Shown one piece after another: positions 5,765-12,892 of a DNA stretch of 12,912 nt; within the stretch, counting starts at the first letter, position 1, and every line of letters begins with the position of its first letter. The notes under the pieces are model-generated. The model saw only the letters and a program-made list of their open reading frames with translations. It made no database searches and was not told the origin of the DNA. Origin of the DNA: Actinomycetota bacterium (lineage in GTDB: Bacteria > Actinomycetota > Actinomycetes > Streptosporangiales > Streptosporangiaceae); contig PLIQ01000214.1 in NCBI GenBank assembly GCA_003140115.1, positions 1,996 to 14,907 of the forward strand, in the 5' to 3' direction. The position numbers were made by a program, and so were the translations under genes.

Positions 5765-7003
5765 ATGACAAGTAACACTGAGCTTGACCCTGCGGCCGCC
5801 GCAACTGGCCGCGACCAGGCGCCCGTCCTGCTGGTCGAGGATGACGACGGTGACGCCCTGCTCGTGGAGGAACTGCTGCGAGAAGTGGGCGCTCCGGTCG
5901 TCGTGCTGCGCGCGCGGTCACTCGGCCAGGCTGCCACCATGGTCTCCGGGGTCGCGTGCGTGCTGCTGGACCTCGGCTTGCCGGACTCGCAGGGCCTGCA
6001 GGGACTGAGGCGGTTGCTACGGCTCGAGCCGGAGGCGGCCATCGTCGTGCTGACCGGAGAGGCGAACGAGCACCTAGGCGAGCAGGCCGTCCGGGCCGGA
6101 GCCCAGGATTACCTGGTCAAGGGCGAGGTCGACGGGCCTATGCTGCACCGGGTGATCCGGTACGCGGTCGAGCGGCGTCGCGCCGAGGAGGCTCAGCGGG
6201 AGCTGCGGATCGCGCAGGTGCTGGCCCAGGAGAACGCGCGGCTGGAGCGCGGCCTGCTGCCCTCGCCGCTGCTGGCCGACCCGCGGCTGAGCGTGTCGGC
6301 GCGCTGCCTGGCCGGCGGCCAGCAGCACCTGCTGGGCGGGGATTTCTACGACGTCGTCGAGGCAGCCGACGGCTGGGTGCACGCCCTCATCGGCGACGTC
6401 TGCGGGCGCGGTCCGGCCGAGGCCGCCCTCGGCGTCTGCCTGCGGGTGGCCTGGCGCACCCTGGTGCTGGCCGGCCGGCCCGCCGACGAGATCCTGGCCA
6501 CCCTCAACCAGCTACTTGAGTACGAGCGGCAGGACGACACGATGTTCGCCACGATGTGCATGATGTCGGTGACCCCCGACCGGAGCGCCGGCTGGGTGCG
6601 CATGGCGGGCCACCTGCCGCCGCTGCTGGTCACCCGCGGCGGCGTGCTGGAGCTGCAGACCCCGACGTCGCCGCCGCTGGGCCTGGGCCAGGTCCGGCAC
6701 TGGCCGGGGACCCAGTTCGGGCTCGACGGCAGCTGGTCGGTGCTGCTGTACACCGACGGGCTGATCGAAGGCCGGATCGGGAAGGGCTCCGAGCGGCTCG
6801 GCAGCGAAGGCTTGATGGACCTGATCAGGGCGGAGCTGCGGACCGCGCCGCCGCCGGTCGGTGACGGCGAGACGGGCGCGGCTGGCACGCTCGCCGACGA
6901 CGTGCTGCTGGACCGGGTGATCGAGGATGTCCGCGAGCTCAACGGCGGAGACCTGGACGACGACCTGGCCATCCTCGCGCTCGGCTTTTCATCTGCCCGA
7001 TGA
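5765..7003 (+). CDS. Response regulator fused to a SpoIIE/PP2C serine phosphatase (RsbU-like output)
   Basis: Cytoplasmic phosphatase expected to dephosphorylate a STAS anti-anti-sigma factor under receiver control. The 412-residue form starts at ATG 5765 with GAGGG 5 nt upstream; GTG 5729 would add 12 unconserved residues. The receiver (about 20-135) has acidic Asp26/Asp27, phospho-acceptor Asp69 in VLLDLGLPD, Thr97 and Lys119, so it looks competent. A coiled linker (about 136-165) rich in Glu, Arg and Gln leads to the PP2C domain (about 170-410), with metal-binding acids in GGDFYD (Asp193), GDVCGRG (Asp211), LLYTDGLIEGR (Asp331) and GDLDDDLAIL (Asp398/399). It overlaps the kinase gene by 4 bp (ATGA), so the two are co-translated. 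No STAS protein or anti-sigma kinase is nearby, so the target is encoded elsewhere. Confidence 0.93.
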   Translation: MTSNTELDPAAAATGRDQAPVLLVEDDDGDALLVEELLREVGAPVVVLRARSLGQAATMVSGVACVLLDLGLPDSQGLQGLRRLLRLEPEAAIVVLTGEANEHLGEQAVRAGAQDYLVKGEVDGPMLHRVIRYAVERRRAEEAQRELRIAQVLAQENARLERGLLPSPLLADPRLSVSARCLAGGQQHLLGGDFYDVVEAADGWVHALIGDVCGRGPAEAALGVCLRVAWRTLVLAGRPADEILATLNQLLEYERQDDTMFATMCMMSVTPDRSAGWVRMAGHLPPLLVTRGGVLELQTPTSPPLGLGQVRHWPGTQFGLDGSWSVLLYTDGLIEGRIGKGSERLGSEGLMDLIRAELRTAPPPVGDGETGAAGTLADDVLLDRVIEDVRELNGGDLDDDLAILALGFSSAR

Positions 7004-8670
7004 GCGGTACGAAACGGGCCGACGCGGCCAGGCGCTGGCCGCTCAGCCGGATCGTGGGCGTGGCCGTGCTGGCCCTGCTGCTGTTTTCGGTGGCCGCCGT
7101 GACGGTCGGCGCGTTCGCCGTGCTCAACCTGAGCCACGCCCGGGGACGGGTGGTCAACGTTCTGGACCCGGCCGCCATCCAGGTCGAGCAGCTCGACAAC
7201 TCCTTGCTCAACCAGGAGACCGGCGTGCGCGGCTATGCATTGAGCGGGCAGCTAAGCTTCTTGGCGCCGTACGACACCGGCGTAACCGAGGAGAAGGCCG
7301 CCATCGCCAGCCTTCGCGGGGCGCTGGGCCAGCTGCCGACCGCGACTCGGGGGGACCTGGCCAGCGTGACCGCCCAGGCGCACTACTGGCGCGCCCACTA
7401 CGCCGAGGCGGCCATTGCCCTGGTCAAGCGCACCGGCAAGCCGACCGTCGGCGGCAACGTTATCGCGGGTAAGGGCTATTTCGATGCCCTCCGGACGAAG
7501 GTCGCCAAACTCCAGAGCGACATCTCAAGCGCCAGGAATCATGCCCTCGCCACCCTGAGCCGGTCATCCTCAGTGCTCGACGCCGTGTTCATCGCGGTCG
7601 CGATCGGCCTGGCGCTCATCGTCGTGCTGCTTGCGCTGGGCCTGCGGGCTACCGCGATCAGGCCGCTGCACCGGCTGGCGGCCCAGGTCCGCCGGGTGGC
7701 CGACGGTGACTTCGAGCACGAGGTCACCGTGCCCGGCCCCCGGGAGGTGACCCACCTGGCCGCCGACGTGAACACCATGCGGGAGCGCATCCTGCAGGAA
7801 CTGTCGGCCACCCAGGAGGCCAACGCGATCCTGCAGGCCCACGCGACCGAGCTTCAGCGCTCCAATTCCGAGCTCGAGCAGTTCGCCTACGTCGCGTCAC
7901 ACGACCTGCAGGAGCCGCTGCGCAAGGTCGCGAGCTTCACCCAGCTGCTGCAGCGACGGTACGCGGGGAAGCTGGACGCCCGGGCCGATCAGTACATCGA
8001 GTTCGCGGTGGACGGGGCCAAGCGCATGCAGGCGCTGATCAACGACCTGCTCGCCTACAGCAGGGTCGGCCGGTCCGAGCGCGAGCCGGCCCTGGTCTCC
8101 AGCGACACGGCACTCACCCAGGCCCGGGCCAACCTGGCCGAGCAGATCGAGGAAACCGGCGCTACCATCGAGACCGGCCACCTGCCGCTCGTGCTGGCGG
8201 AGTTGCCGCTGCTCATCGCGGTGTTCCAGAACTTGCTCAGCAACGCGCTGAAGTTCAGCGGCGGAAAGCCGCCGCGGATCGTGGTCACGGTCCGCCGTGA
8301 CGAGCCGTTCTGGCTGTTCTCGTTCAGCGACAACGGGATCGGGATCGAGCCGGAATACGCCGAGCGTATCTTCGTGATCTTCCAGCGGCTGAACGAGCGG
8401 AGCGCCTACGCGGGCACCGGCATCGGCCTGTCCATGACCCGCAAGATCATCGAGTACTTTGGCGGCCGGATCTGGCTCGACACCACCTTCAACGGCGGCA
8501 CGCGGTTCTACTTCACCCTGCCGATGCCGCAGGAAACCATCACCCCCGAGCTGGCGGATCCGCTCGGAACCCCGGACAATCAGAACGCCCCGGCGCTGCT
8601 GCCGCCCCCCGACCCGGCCGCGGAGCTCGAACACCGACAGGACGAGGAAACCGATGACCGATTGCGGTGA
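7000..8670 (+). CDS. Membrane sensor histidine kinase, CHASE3-HAMP-HisKA-HATPase
   Basis: Autophosphorylating sensor, 556 residues. Helix 1 (about 17-43) and helix 2 (about 193-216) flank an extracytoplasmic alpha-helical segment with NQETGVRGYALSG (71-83), characteristic of CHASE3 sensors. A HAMP domain (about 217-270) and short coiled coil follow. HisKA has YVASHDLQEPLRKV with His301 and is of the subtype seen in phytochrome-like kinases that partner Rcp1-type receivers. The ATPase has the N box (Asn411, Asn415), G1 box DNGIGIE (444-450) and G2 box GTGIGLS (472-478). The C-terminal 45 residues are proline/acid-rich and probably disordered. The start codon overlaps the phosphatase stop and has no Shine-Dalgarno, implying translational coupling. 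It overlaps the next gene by 17 bp. Likely phosphorylates one or both neighbouring receivers; the signal is unknown. Confidence 0.93.
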   Translation: MSGTKRADAARRWPLSRIVGVAVLALLLFSVAAVTVGAFAVLNLSHARGRVVNVLDPAAIQVEQLDNSLLNQETGVRGYALSGQLSFLAPYDTGVTEEKAAIASLRGALGQLPTATRGDLASVTAQAHYWRAHYAEAAIALVKRTGKPTVGGNVIAGKGYFDALRTKVAKLQSDISSARNHALATLSRSSSVLDAVFIAVAIGLALIVVLLALGLRATAIRPLHRLAAQVRRVADGDFEHEVTVPGPREVTHLAADVNTMRERILQELSATQEANAILQAHATELQRSNSELEQFAYVASHDLQEPLRKVASFTQLLQRRYAGKLDARADQYIEFAVDGAKRMQALINDLLAYSRVGRSEREPALVSSDTALTQARANLAEQIEETGATIETGHLPLVLAELPLLIAVFQNLLSNALKFSGGKPPRIVVTVRRDEPFWLFSFSDNGIGIEPEYAERIFVIFQRLNERSAYAGTGIGLSMTRKIIEYFGGRIWLDTTFNGGTRFYFTLPMPQETITPELADPLGTPDNQNAPALLPPPDPAAELEHRQDEETDDRLR

Positions 8671-9097
8671 TTCCAAGGTGATAGATGTGCTGTTGGTGGA
8701 GGACGACGAGGGCGACGTCCTCATGACCAAGGAAGCCTTCGAGTACTACAAGATACGTAACCGCCTGCACGTCGTTTCCGACGGGGAGCAGGCCCTGCAG
8801 TTCCTGCACAAGACCGGCCCGTACGCCGACGTCCCACGTCCCGGGCTGATCCTGCTCGACGTCAACCTGCCCCGGCGCAGCGGCCTGGAGGTACTCGCCG
8901 AGCTGAAGCAAGATCCCGACCTGCTGCTCATTCCCGTGATCATGCTGACCACCTCGAGCGCCGAGGAGGACATCGTCCGCAGCTACTCGCTGCACGCCAA
9001 CGCGTTCGTCACCAAACCGGTCGACTTCGAGCACTTCATCGACGCGATCCGCCAGATCGACAACTTCTTCCTGACCCTGGTCTGCCTGCCTATCTGA
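8654..9097 (+). CDS. Stand-alone response regulator, Rcp1-like single receiver
   Basis: Receiver-only protein of 147 residues without an output domain. It has acidic Asp17/Asp18 in VEDDEGD, phospho-acceptor Asp69 in LLDVNLPRRSG, Thr99/Thr100 and Lys121 in the KPVDFEHF motif. The KPVDF..FI..I...FF.TLV ending is typical of the Rcp1 group, which receives phosphate from phytochrome-like and CHASE3 kinases. ATG 8654 lies inside the end of the kinase gene with GAGG 6 nt upstream; the reading frame is open further upstream, but that stretch is the kinase gene in another frame. Last gene of the operon. Probable role: phosphate sink, relay intermediate or protein-interaction switch. Confidence 0.92.
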   Translation: MTDCGDSKVIDVLLVEDDEGDVLMTKEAFEYYKIRNRLHVVSDGEQALQFLHKTGPYADVPRPGLILLDVNLPRRSGLEVLAELKQDPDLLLIPVIMLTTSSAEEDIVRSYSLHANAFVTKPVDFEHFIDAIRQIDNFFLTLVCLPI

Positions 9098-9111
9098 CCG
9101 GGCCGTAGGAT

Positions 9112-9126
9112 CTTAGCGCTGCTAAG
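9112..9126. promoter_or_regulatory. Inverted repeat overlapping a likely promoter of the hydrolase gene
   Basis: CTTAGC (9112-9117) and GCTAAG (9121-9126) are perfect arms with a 3 nt spacer. TAGGAT (9106-9111), a good actinobacterial -10, directly abuts it, so transcription would begin inside the repeat. The -35 region is weak. This suggests that the hydrolase gene has its own repressible promoter rather than being the fourth gene of the signalling operon. Confidence 0.45.
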
Positions 9127-9145
9127 GACAACGAAGGGGAGCCTG

Positions 9146-9886
9146 ATGTACGACGCCACGCTGGCCGAGACCGTCACCATCCGCGGCGACGGCGGAGACG
9201 AGATCGAGGCCTACCTGGCCCGGCCGATGAGCCCGGGACCGCACGGCGGCGTGGTGGTCATCCATCACATGCCCGGCTACGACGCAGCCACCAAGGAGAT
9301 CGCGCGGACGTTCGCCGTGAACGGCTACAACACGATCATGCCGAACCTTTACCACCGCGACGCTCCCGGAGCCAGCCCGGACGACGCCGCCGCGGCGGCC
9401 CGCGCCCAGGGTGGCGTGCCGGACGCCCGGCTGATCGGCGACGTGGCCGCCGCGGCCGCCTCTCTGCGCGGGCTGACCTCCGCCAACGGCAAGGTCGGCG
9501 TGATCGGCTACTGCTCCGGCGGGCGCCAGTCCGTCCTGGCCGCCTGCAGCCTGCCGCTCGACGCCGCCGTCGACTGCTACGGCGCGTTCGTAGTCGGAAC
9601 CCCGCCCGAGGGCATGCCGTTGAAGGTCGGCCCCATCAAGCACCTCATCAAGGACCTGTCCTGCCCGCTGCTCGGTCTGTTCGGCGCCGACGATCAGTAC
9701 CCGTCGCCTGAGCAGGTGGCCGAGCTCGAGCAGGAGCTGAAGGACCAGGGCAAGACCTACGAGTTCCATTCCTACGAAGGCGCCGGGCACGCGTTCTTCT
9801 CGGTGAACCGCCCCGCCTACCGCCCCGAGGCCGCGGTCGACGGCTGGAACCGCATCTTCACCTGGTTCAACCGCTACCTCTCCTAG
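9146..9886 (+). CDS. Dienelactone hydrolase family alpha/beta hydrolase
   Basis: Cytoplasmic hydrolase of 246 residues, the usual family size. Classical members open the lactone ring of dienelactones in chloroaromatic breakdown, but many relatives act on other esters. The nucleophile elbow GYCSGG carries Cys123, the acid is Asp182 or Asp183 in GADDQYPS, and His215 lies in GAGHAFF: the Cys-Asp-His triad is complete. The position that is Glu36 in Pseudomonas dienelactone hydrolase falls in IHHMPGYD (39-46), where no Glu is present, so the exact chemistry may differ. Start ATG 9146 has AGGGGA 5 nt upstream. It follows the receiver gene by 48 bp, with a repeat and -10 between. A GC hairpin follows the stop. 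No aromatic-degradation gene is adjacent, so the substrate remains open. Confidence 0.88.
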   Translation: MYDATLAETVTIRGDGGDEIEAYLARPMSPGPHGGVVVIHHMPGYDAATKEIARTFAVNGYNTIMPNLYHRDAPGASPDDAAAAARAQGGVPDARLIGDVAAAAASLRGLTSANGKVGVIGYCSGGRQSVLAACSLPLDAAVDCYGAFVVGTPPEGMPLKVGPIKHLIKDLSCPLLGLFGADDQYPSPEQVAELEQELKDQGKTYEFHSYEGAGHAFFSVNRPAYRPEAAVDGWNRIFTWFNRYLS

Positions 9887-9903
9887 CCCGCCACCGGGCG
9901 GGC
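9886..9903 (+). terminator. GC hairpin after the hydrolase gene
   Basis: GCCCGCC (9886-9892) and GGCGGGC (9897-9903) form a perfect 7 bp all-G/C stem with a 4 nt loop, beginning at the last base of the stop codon. No U-tract follows. Confidence 0.6.
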
Positions 9904-9910
9904 AGCGCGG

Positions 9911-9946
9911 CCCCCGCGCCACAGCGCGCCCCCGCGCCGCAGCGCC
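9911..9946. repeat. Two tandem copies of an 18 bp GC-rich unit
   Basis: CCCCCGCGCCACAGCGCG (9911-9928) is followed directly by CCCCCGCGCCGCAGCGCC (9929-9946), with 16 of 18 positions identical. A decayed third part (CCTGCGCGCC) follows. This lies in the gap between convergent genes and probably arose by slippage; no function is apparent. The rest of the gap to 10089 shows no feature. Confidence 0.7.
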
Positions 9947-10089
9947 CCTGCGCGCCACCGCCACACCGCAGCCCCGGCCCACAGCGTGGATGTGGCACCG
10001 TGACGGGAAGATCCATCAGGCTGCCACAGCCACGTGGTTAGGGCGAGCCCGCGCCTGTGATGCGAGGGACTGGAGTGGTGGGGCTGACC

Positions 10090-11115
10090 CTAGTGAGCGC
10101 TGGAGGCGGCCCAGATGTTGATGCCCGCGTCTACCGCGTCGCGGTCGATGGCGGCTAGTTCTTCGGCGGTGAAGTCGGTATGAGCGGCCGCGGCCAGGTT
10201 TTCCTCTAGCTGGGCCACGCTGCTGGCGCCGATCAGGGCCGAGGTCACCCGCGGGTCCCGCAGGACCCAGGACACCGCCATCTGAGCCAGCGTCTGGCCC
10301 CGGGACCCGGCGATCTCGTTCAGCGCGCGGACGTGCGCCAGCGTCCGGGGCGCGATCTGGTCCGACGACAGCGAGCCGTTCAGGCTGGCCCGCGAGCCGG
10401 TCGGCACGCCGTTCAGGTACTTACCGGTGAGCACGCCCTGAGCCAGCGGCGAGAACGCGATACAGCCCACGCCCTCGCGGCCGAGCACCTCCAGCAGCCC
10501 GCCTTCGATCCAGCGGTTCAGCATCGAGTACGACGGCTGGTGGATCAGCAGCCGGATGCCCATCTGACGAAGCACGGCCAGCGCCTCCTCGGTCCGTTCG
10601 GCCGAATACGAGGAGATCCCGACGTACAGGGCCTTGCCCGACCGGACCGCGGTATCCAGCGCGCTCATCGTCTCCTCGAGCGGCGTGTCCGGGTCGAACC
10701 GGTGGGAGTAGAAGATGTCCACGTACTCCAGGCCCATCCGGCGCAGCGACTGGTCCAGGCTGGCCAGCAGGTACTTGCGGGAGCCGTGATCGCCGTACGG
10801 GCCGGGCCACATGTCGTAGCCGGCCTTGGTCGAGATGATCAGCTCGTCGCGGTACGGACGCAAGTCCTCTCGCATGATCCGGCCGAAGTTGGTCTCCGCG
10901 CTGCCGTAGGGCGGGCCGTAGTTGTTGGCCAGGTCGAAGTGCGTGACGCCCAGGTCGAACGCCCGGCGGATGATCGCGCGTTGGTCCTCGATCGGCTTGC
11001 CGTCCCCGAAGTTCTGCCACAACCCGAGTGAAATCTCGGGCAGCAGCACACCGCTGCGTCCGCAGCGACGGTAGGGGATCTTGCTGTAACGGTCATCGGC
11101 GGCTTCGTAAGTCAT
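10090..11115 (-). CDS. Aldo/keto reductase of the YghZ/MgrA type (L-glyceraldehyde 3-phosphate reductase)
   Basis: NADPH-dependent cytoplasmic reductase. E. coli YghZ reduces L-glyceraldehyde 3-phosphate and also methylglyoxal; this 341-residue protein matches it along its length by eye, for example in YRRCGRSG (15-22), ITHFDLANNYGPP-like VTHFDLANNYGPP (57-69) and GSRKYLLASLDQSL (111-124). The catalytic tetrad is Asp61, Tyr66, Lys97 and His138 (YSHRFDP), and the cofactor segment LIGASS..QLEEN is at 294-306. Start ATG 11115 agrees with YghZ; the frame is open to 11196, but that extension runs into the divergent promoter region. Its Shine-Dalgarno is weak (GGAAG about 10 nt upstream). It is transcribed away from the small gene at 11214. 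A detoxification role is inferred. Confidence 0.92.
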   Translation of the reverse strand: MTYEAADDRYSKIPYRRCGRSGVLLPEISLGLWQNFGDGKPIEDQRAIIRRAFDLGVTHFDLANNYGPPYGSAETNFGRIMREDLRPYRDELIISTKAGYDMWPGPYGDHGSRKYLLASLDQSLRRMGLEYVDIFYSHRFDPDTPLEETMSALDTAVRSGKALYVGISSYSAERTEEALAVLRQMGIRLLIHQPSYSMLNRWIEGGLLEVLGREGVGCIAFSPLAQGVLTGKYLNGVPTGSRASLNGSLSSDQIAPRTLAHVRALNEIAGSRGQTLAQMAVSWVLRDPRVTSALIGASSVAQLEENLAAAAHTDFTAEELAAIDRDAVDAGINIWAASSAH

Positions 11116-11213
11116 GCCAGAAAGTCTTCCATCTGCTCCCGGACGGCGGATGGCGGGTGGCTGCCGGCCGTCCGGCGCGTACCTGTTATCGTCCATGAGG
11201 GAGAGGAGCCGCG

Positions 11214-11477
11214 ATGTGCACGTACCTGACGGAGAAGGTTTCGATCACGGGTAGCGGGAAGGGGCCGGCCGGCTGGTTCACGGTGACCGACGCGAGCGTG
11301 TACTTCGACCACCCGGTGCACGCACCGGCCGAGCACACCCTCAACATCGACTTCCTCGACCCGGGCGCAGGGCCTTCGGCGCGGGTCGCGGTGGAGCTCA
11401 CCGCGGACTCGGCGCGGGCCTTGGTCAAGGCTATCCAGGCCACCCTGGACGCCGCGCCCCCCGGCCTGGCCACCTAG
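11214..11477 (+). CDS. Small conserved actinobacterial protein, probably DUF6295 family
   Basis: Cytoplasmic protein of 87 residues with no known function. Features are MCTYLTEK at the N-terminus, a GSGKGPAGWF segment (13-22), YFDHPVHAP..HTLNIDF (30-47), and RVAVELTADSARALVKAI (57-74), which looks like a strand followed by a helix. From memory this matches an actinobacterial domain of unknown function catalogued as DUF6295; that label needs a profile search. Start ATG 11214 has GGAGAGGAG 5-6 nt upstream. It lies 98 bp from the divergent reductase start and 119 bp before the clamp gene on the same strand. The longer minus-strand frame covering it is a shadow: it lacks family similarity and a ribosome binding site. 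Confidence 0.85.
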   Translation: MCTYLTEKVSITGSGKGPAGWFTVTDASVYFDHPVHAPAEHTLNIDFLDPGAGPSARVAVELTADSARALVKAIQATLDAAPPGLAT

Positions 11478-11543
11478 CTCGCCGGGGCCCATCGGAGCTT
11501 CCCGTCGCCTGAGCCCCTCGAACGCCCAGGAATGTCAGTGCCT

Positions 11544-11561
11544 CATGCGAATATGCGTATG
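11544..11561. promoter_or_regulatory. Imperfect palindrome upstream of the beta-clamp gene
   Basis: CATGCGAAT and ATGCGTATG form an 18 bp dyad with 7 of 9 positions matching, ending 35 bp before the clamp start at 11597. The same stretch also contains a direct ATGCG repeat and is the most AT-rich part of the gap. It is not a LexA/SOS box (no CGAAC..GTTCG). Candidate operator or promoter core. Confidence 0.35.
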
Positions 11562-11596
11562 AAGGCCGATGGCTAACCGGGATGGAGGCGGCAGGG

Positions 11597-12892
11597 ATGC
11601 GGTTCGTGGTGGAGCGCGACGCGCTCGCTGAGGCGGTCGCCTGGATAGCGCGCTCGCTGCCGTCCCGGCCCGTGCTCCCGGTGCTGTCCGGACTGCTGCT
11701 TCAGGCGGCGGCCGACGGGCTGGTCCTGTCCTGCTTCGACTACGAGGTATCGGCCCGGATCAGCATCGACGCGGACGTGACCGAGCCGGGGACGGCACTG
11801 GTGCCCGGGCGCCTGCTAGCCGAGATCACCCGTAGCCTGCCGGGGCACCCGGTCGAGGTGGACGATAAGGACGACGTGACCCTGACCTGCGGGCCCGCCT
11901 CGTTCAGCCTGGTCACACTGCCCATCGGGGAGTACCCGCGGTTGCCTGAGCTGCCCCGGCTGGCCGGCACCGTCGACGGCGGCGTGTTCGCCACGGCGAT
12001 CGGCCAGGTCGCTCCGGCGGCCAGCCGGGACGACACGCTGCCCGTCATCACGGGGGTGAACGTCGAGATCGAGGGCGACACGATCACGCTGGTGGCGACC
12101 GACCGGTACCGGCTGGCCATCCGGGAGCTGGGCTGGCACCCCGCTCGTCCCGAGACCAGCAGCACGCTCCTGGTCCTGGCCAAGACGCTGGCCGACGCGG
12201 CCCGGATGATGGTCCCGGGCGTGCCCGTCCGGATCATGACGCGCGGCACGGACGGGACCGGGACTAGCCGGAACGGTGGCACCGATCTAGGGGGCTCGCT
12301 ACGGGCGGCCGACGCGATGATCGGATTCGAGTCGGGCGGGCGCCGGCTGACCACGCGGCTGATCGCGGGGGAGTACATCAAGTACAGCTCGAAGTTCCCG
12401 GCGGACTTCGGCAGCTACGGCGACATGCCGGCCGTCCCGCTGGCCGAGGCGGTCAAGCGGGTCGCGCTGGTCGCCGAGCGGGGTAGCTCCGTCCGGCTGT
12501 CGTTCGAGCCGGGGAAGGTCACCATCGAGGCCGGGACCAAAGGCCAGGCGCGGGCCCGGGAGACGGTGCCCGCCGATTTCTCCGGCGAGGAGTCCGCGAT
12601 CGCGTTCAGCCCGCAGTACTTGGTCGACGGCCTCGCCGCCGCCCTGGCCGCCGCGGCCGGCGCCCCGCCCTCCGCCCCGGAAGCCTCGGGCACCGCAAGA
12701 GGTCCGGAGGCTCACGGCCCGGCCAAGTCCGAGCGGGACGGGACCGCGACCCCCGCCGAGGGGCGCATCCGCCTGCAGTTCACCAGCCCGACGAAGCCGG
12801 CGCTGATCACCGGCAGTCCGCAGGCCGGCGATGAGTCCGCCCCGGACTACCGCTACCTGGTCGTCCCGCTCCGTTCGCTGGCCAGCGCCTGA
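11597..12892 (+). CDS. dnaN: DNA polymerase III beta sliding clamp, divergent enlarged paralogue
   Basis: Ring-shaped processivity clamp homologue. ATG 11597 has GGAGG 8 nt upstream; ATG 11582 has no site. The 431 residues compare with about 370-380 for ordinary actinobacterial clamps. Domain 1 (about 1-120) has MRFVVERDALAEAVAW and FDYEVSARI; domain 2 (about 125-250) has RDDTLPVITGV and ATDRYRLAIREL (167-178); domain 3 (about 255-431) has EAVKRVALVAER and ends YRYLVVPLRSL. Extra length comes mainly from two low-complexity insertions, about 216-239 (Gly/Thr/Arg) and about 349-388 (Ala/Pro/Gly), plus a short one near 409-416. The usual GEFPKYRSLFP is GEYIKYSSKFP here (258-268), altering the partner-binding cleft. 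No dnaA, recF or gyrB is adjacent, so this is probably a second clamp rather than the oriC dnaN; Streptomyces genomes carry such extra copies as I recall. Confidence 0.88.
   Translation: MRFVVERDALAEAVAWIARSLPSRPVLPVLSGLLLQAAADGLVLSCFDYEVSARISIDADVTEPGTALVPGRLLAEITRSLPGHPVEVDDKDDVTLTCGPASFSLVTLPIGEYPRLPELPRLAGTVDGGVFATAIGQVAPAASRDDTLPVITGVNVEIEGDTITLVATDRYRLAIRELGWHPARPETSSTLLVLAKTLADAARMMVPGVPVRIMTRGTDGTGTSRNGGTDLGGSLRAADAMIGFESGGRRLTTRLIAGEYIKYSSKFPADFGSYGDMPAVPLAEAVKRVALVAERGSSVRLSFEPGKVTIEAGTKGQARARETVPADFSGEESAIAFSPQYLVDGLAAALAAAAGAPPSAPEASGTARGPEAHGPAKSERDGTATPAEGRIRLQFTSPTKPALITGSPQAGDESAPDYRYLVVPLRSLASA

Noticed and set aside
6346..7137. 263-codon minus-strand open frame over the phosphatase/kinase junction
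   Set aside because: Ser/Arg/Pro-rich shadow spanning two well-supported genes on the other strand.
7897..8730. 277-codon minus-strand open frame over the kinase
   Set aside because: It covers the conserved HisKA and ATPase regions of the real gene and shows no motif of its own.
9098..9886. Hydrolase as fourth gene of the signalling operon
   Set aside because: A plausible -10 and an inverted repeat lie in the 48 bp gap, and the functions are unrelated; read-through is possible but a separate unit is more likely.
9122..9982. 286-codon minus-strand open frame over the hydrolase
   Set aside because: The plus strand carries a complete Cys-Asp-His hydrolase with a good ribosome binding site.
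11112..11492. 126-codon minus-strand open frame covering the small gene at 11214
   Set aside because: Low-complexity translation; it would overlap the reductase start, and the plus-strand gene has a strong ribosome binding site and conserved-looking sequence.
11511..11530. Possible LexA/SOS box near TCGAAC upstream of the clamp gene
   Set aside because: The required inverted GTTCG half is missing at the correct spacing.
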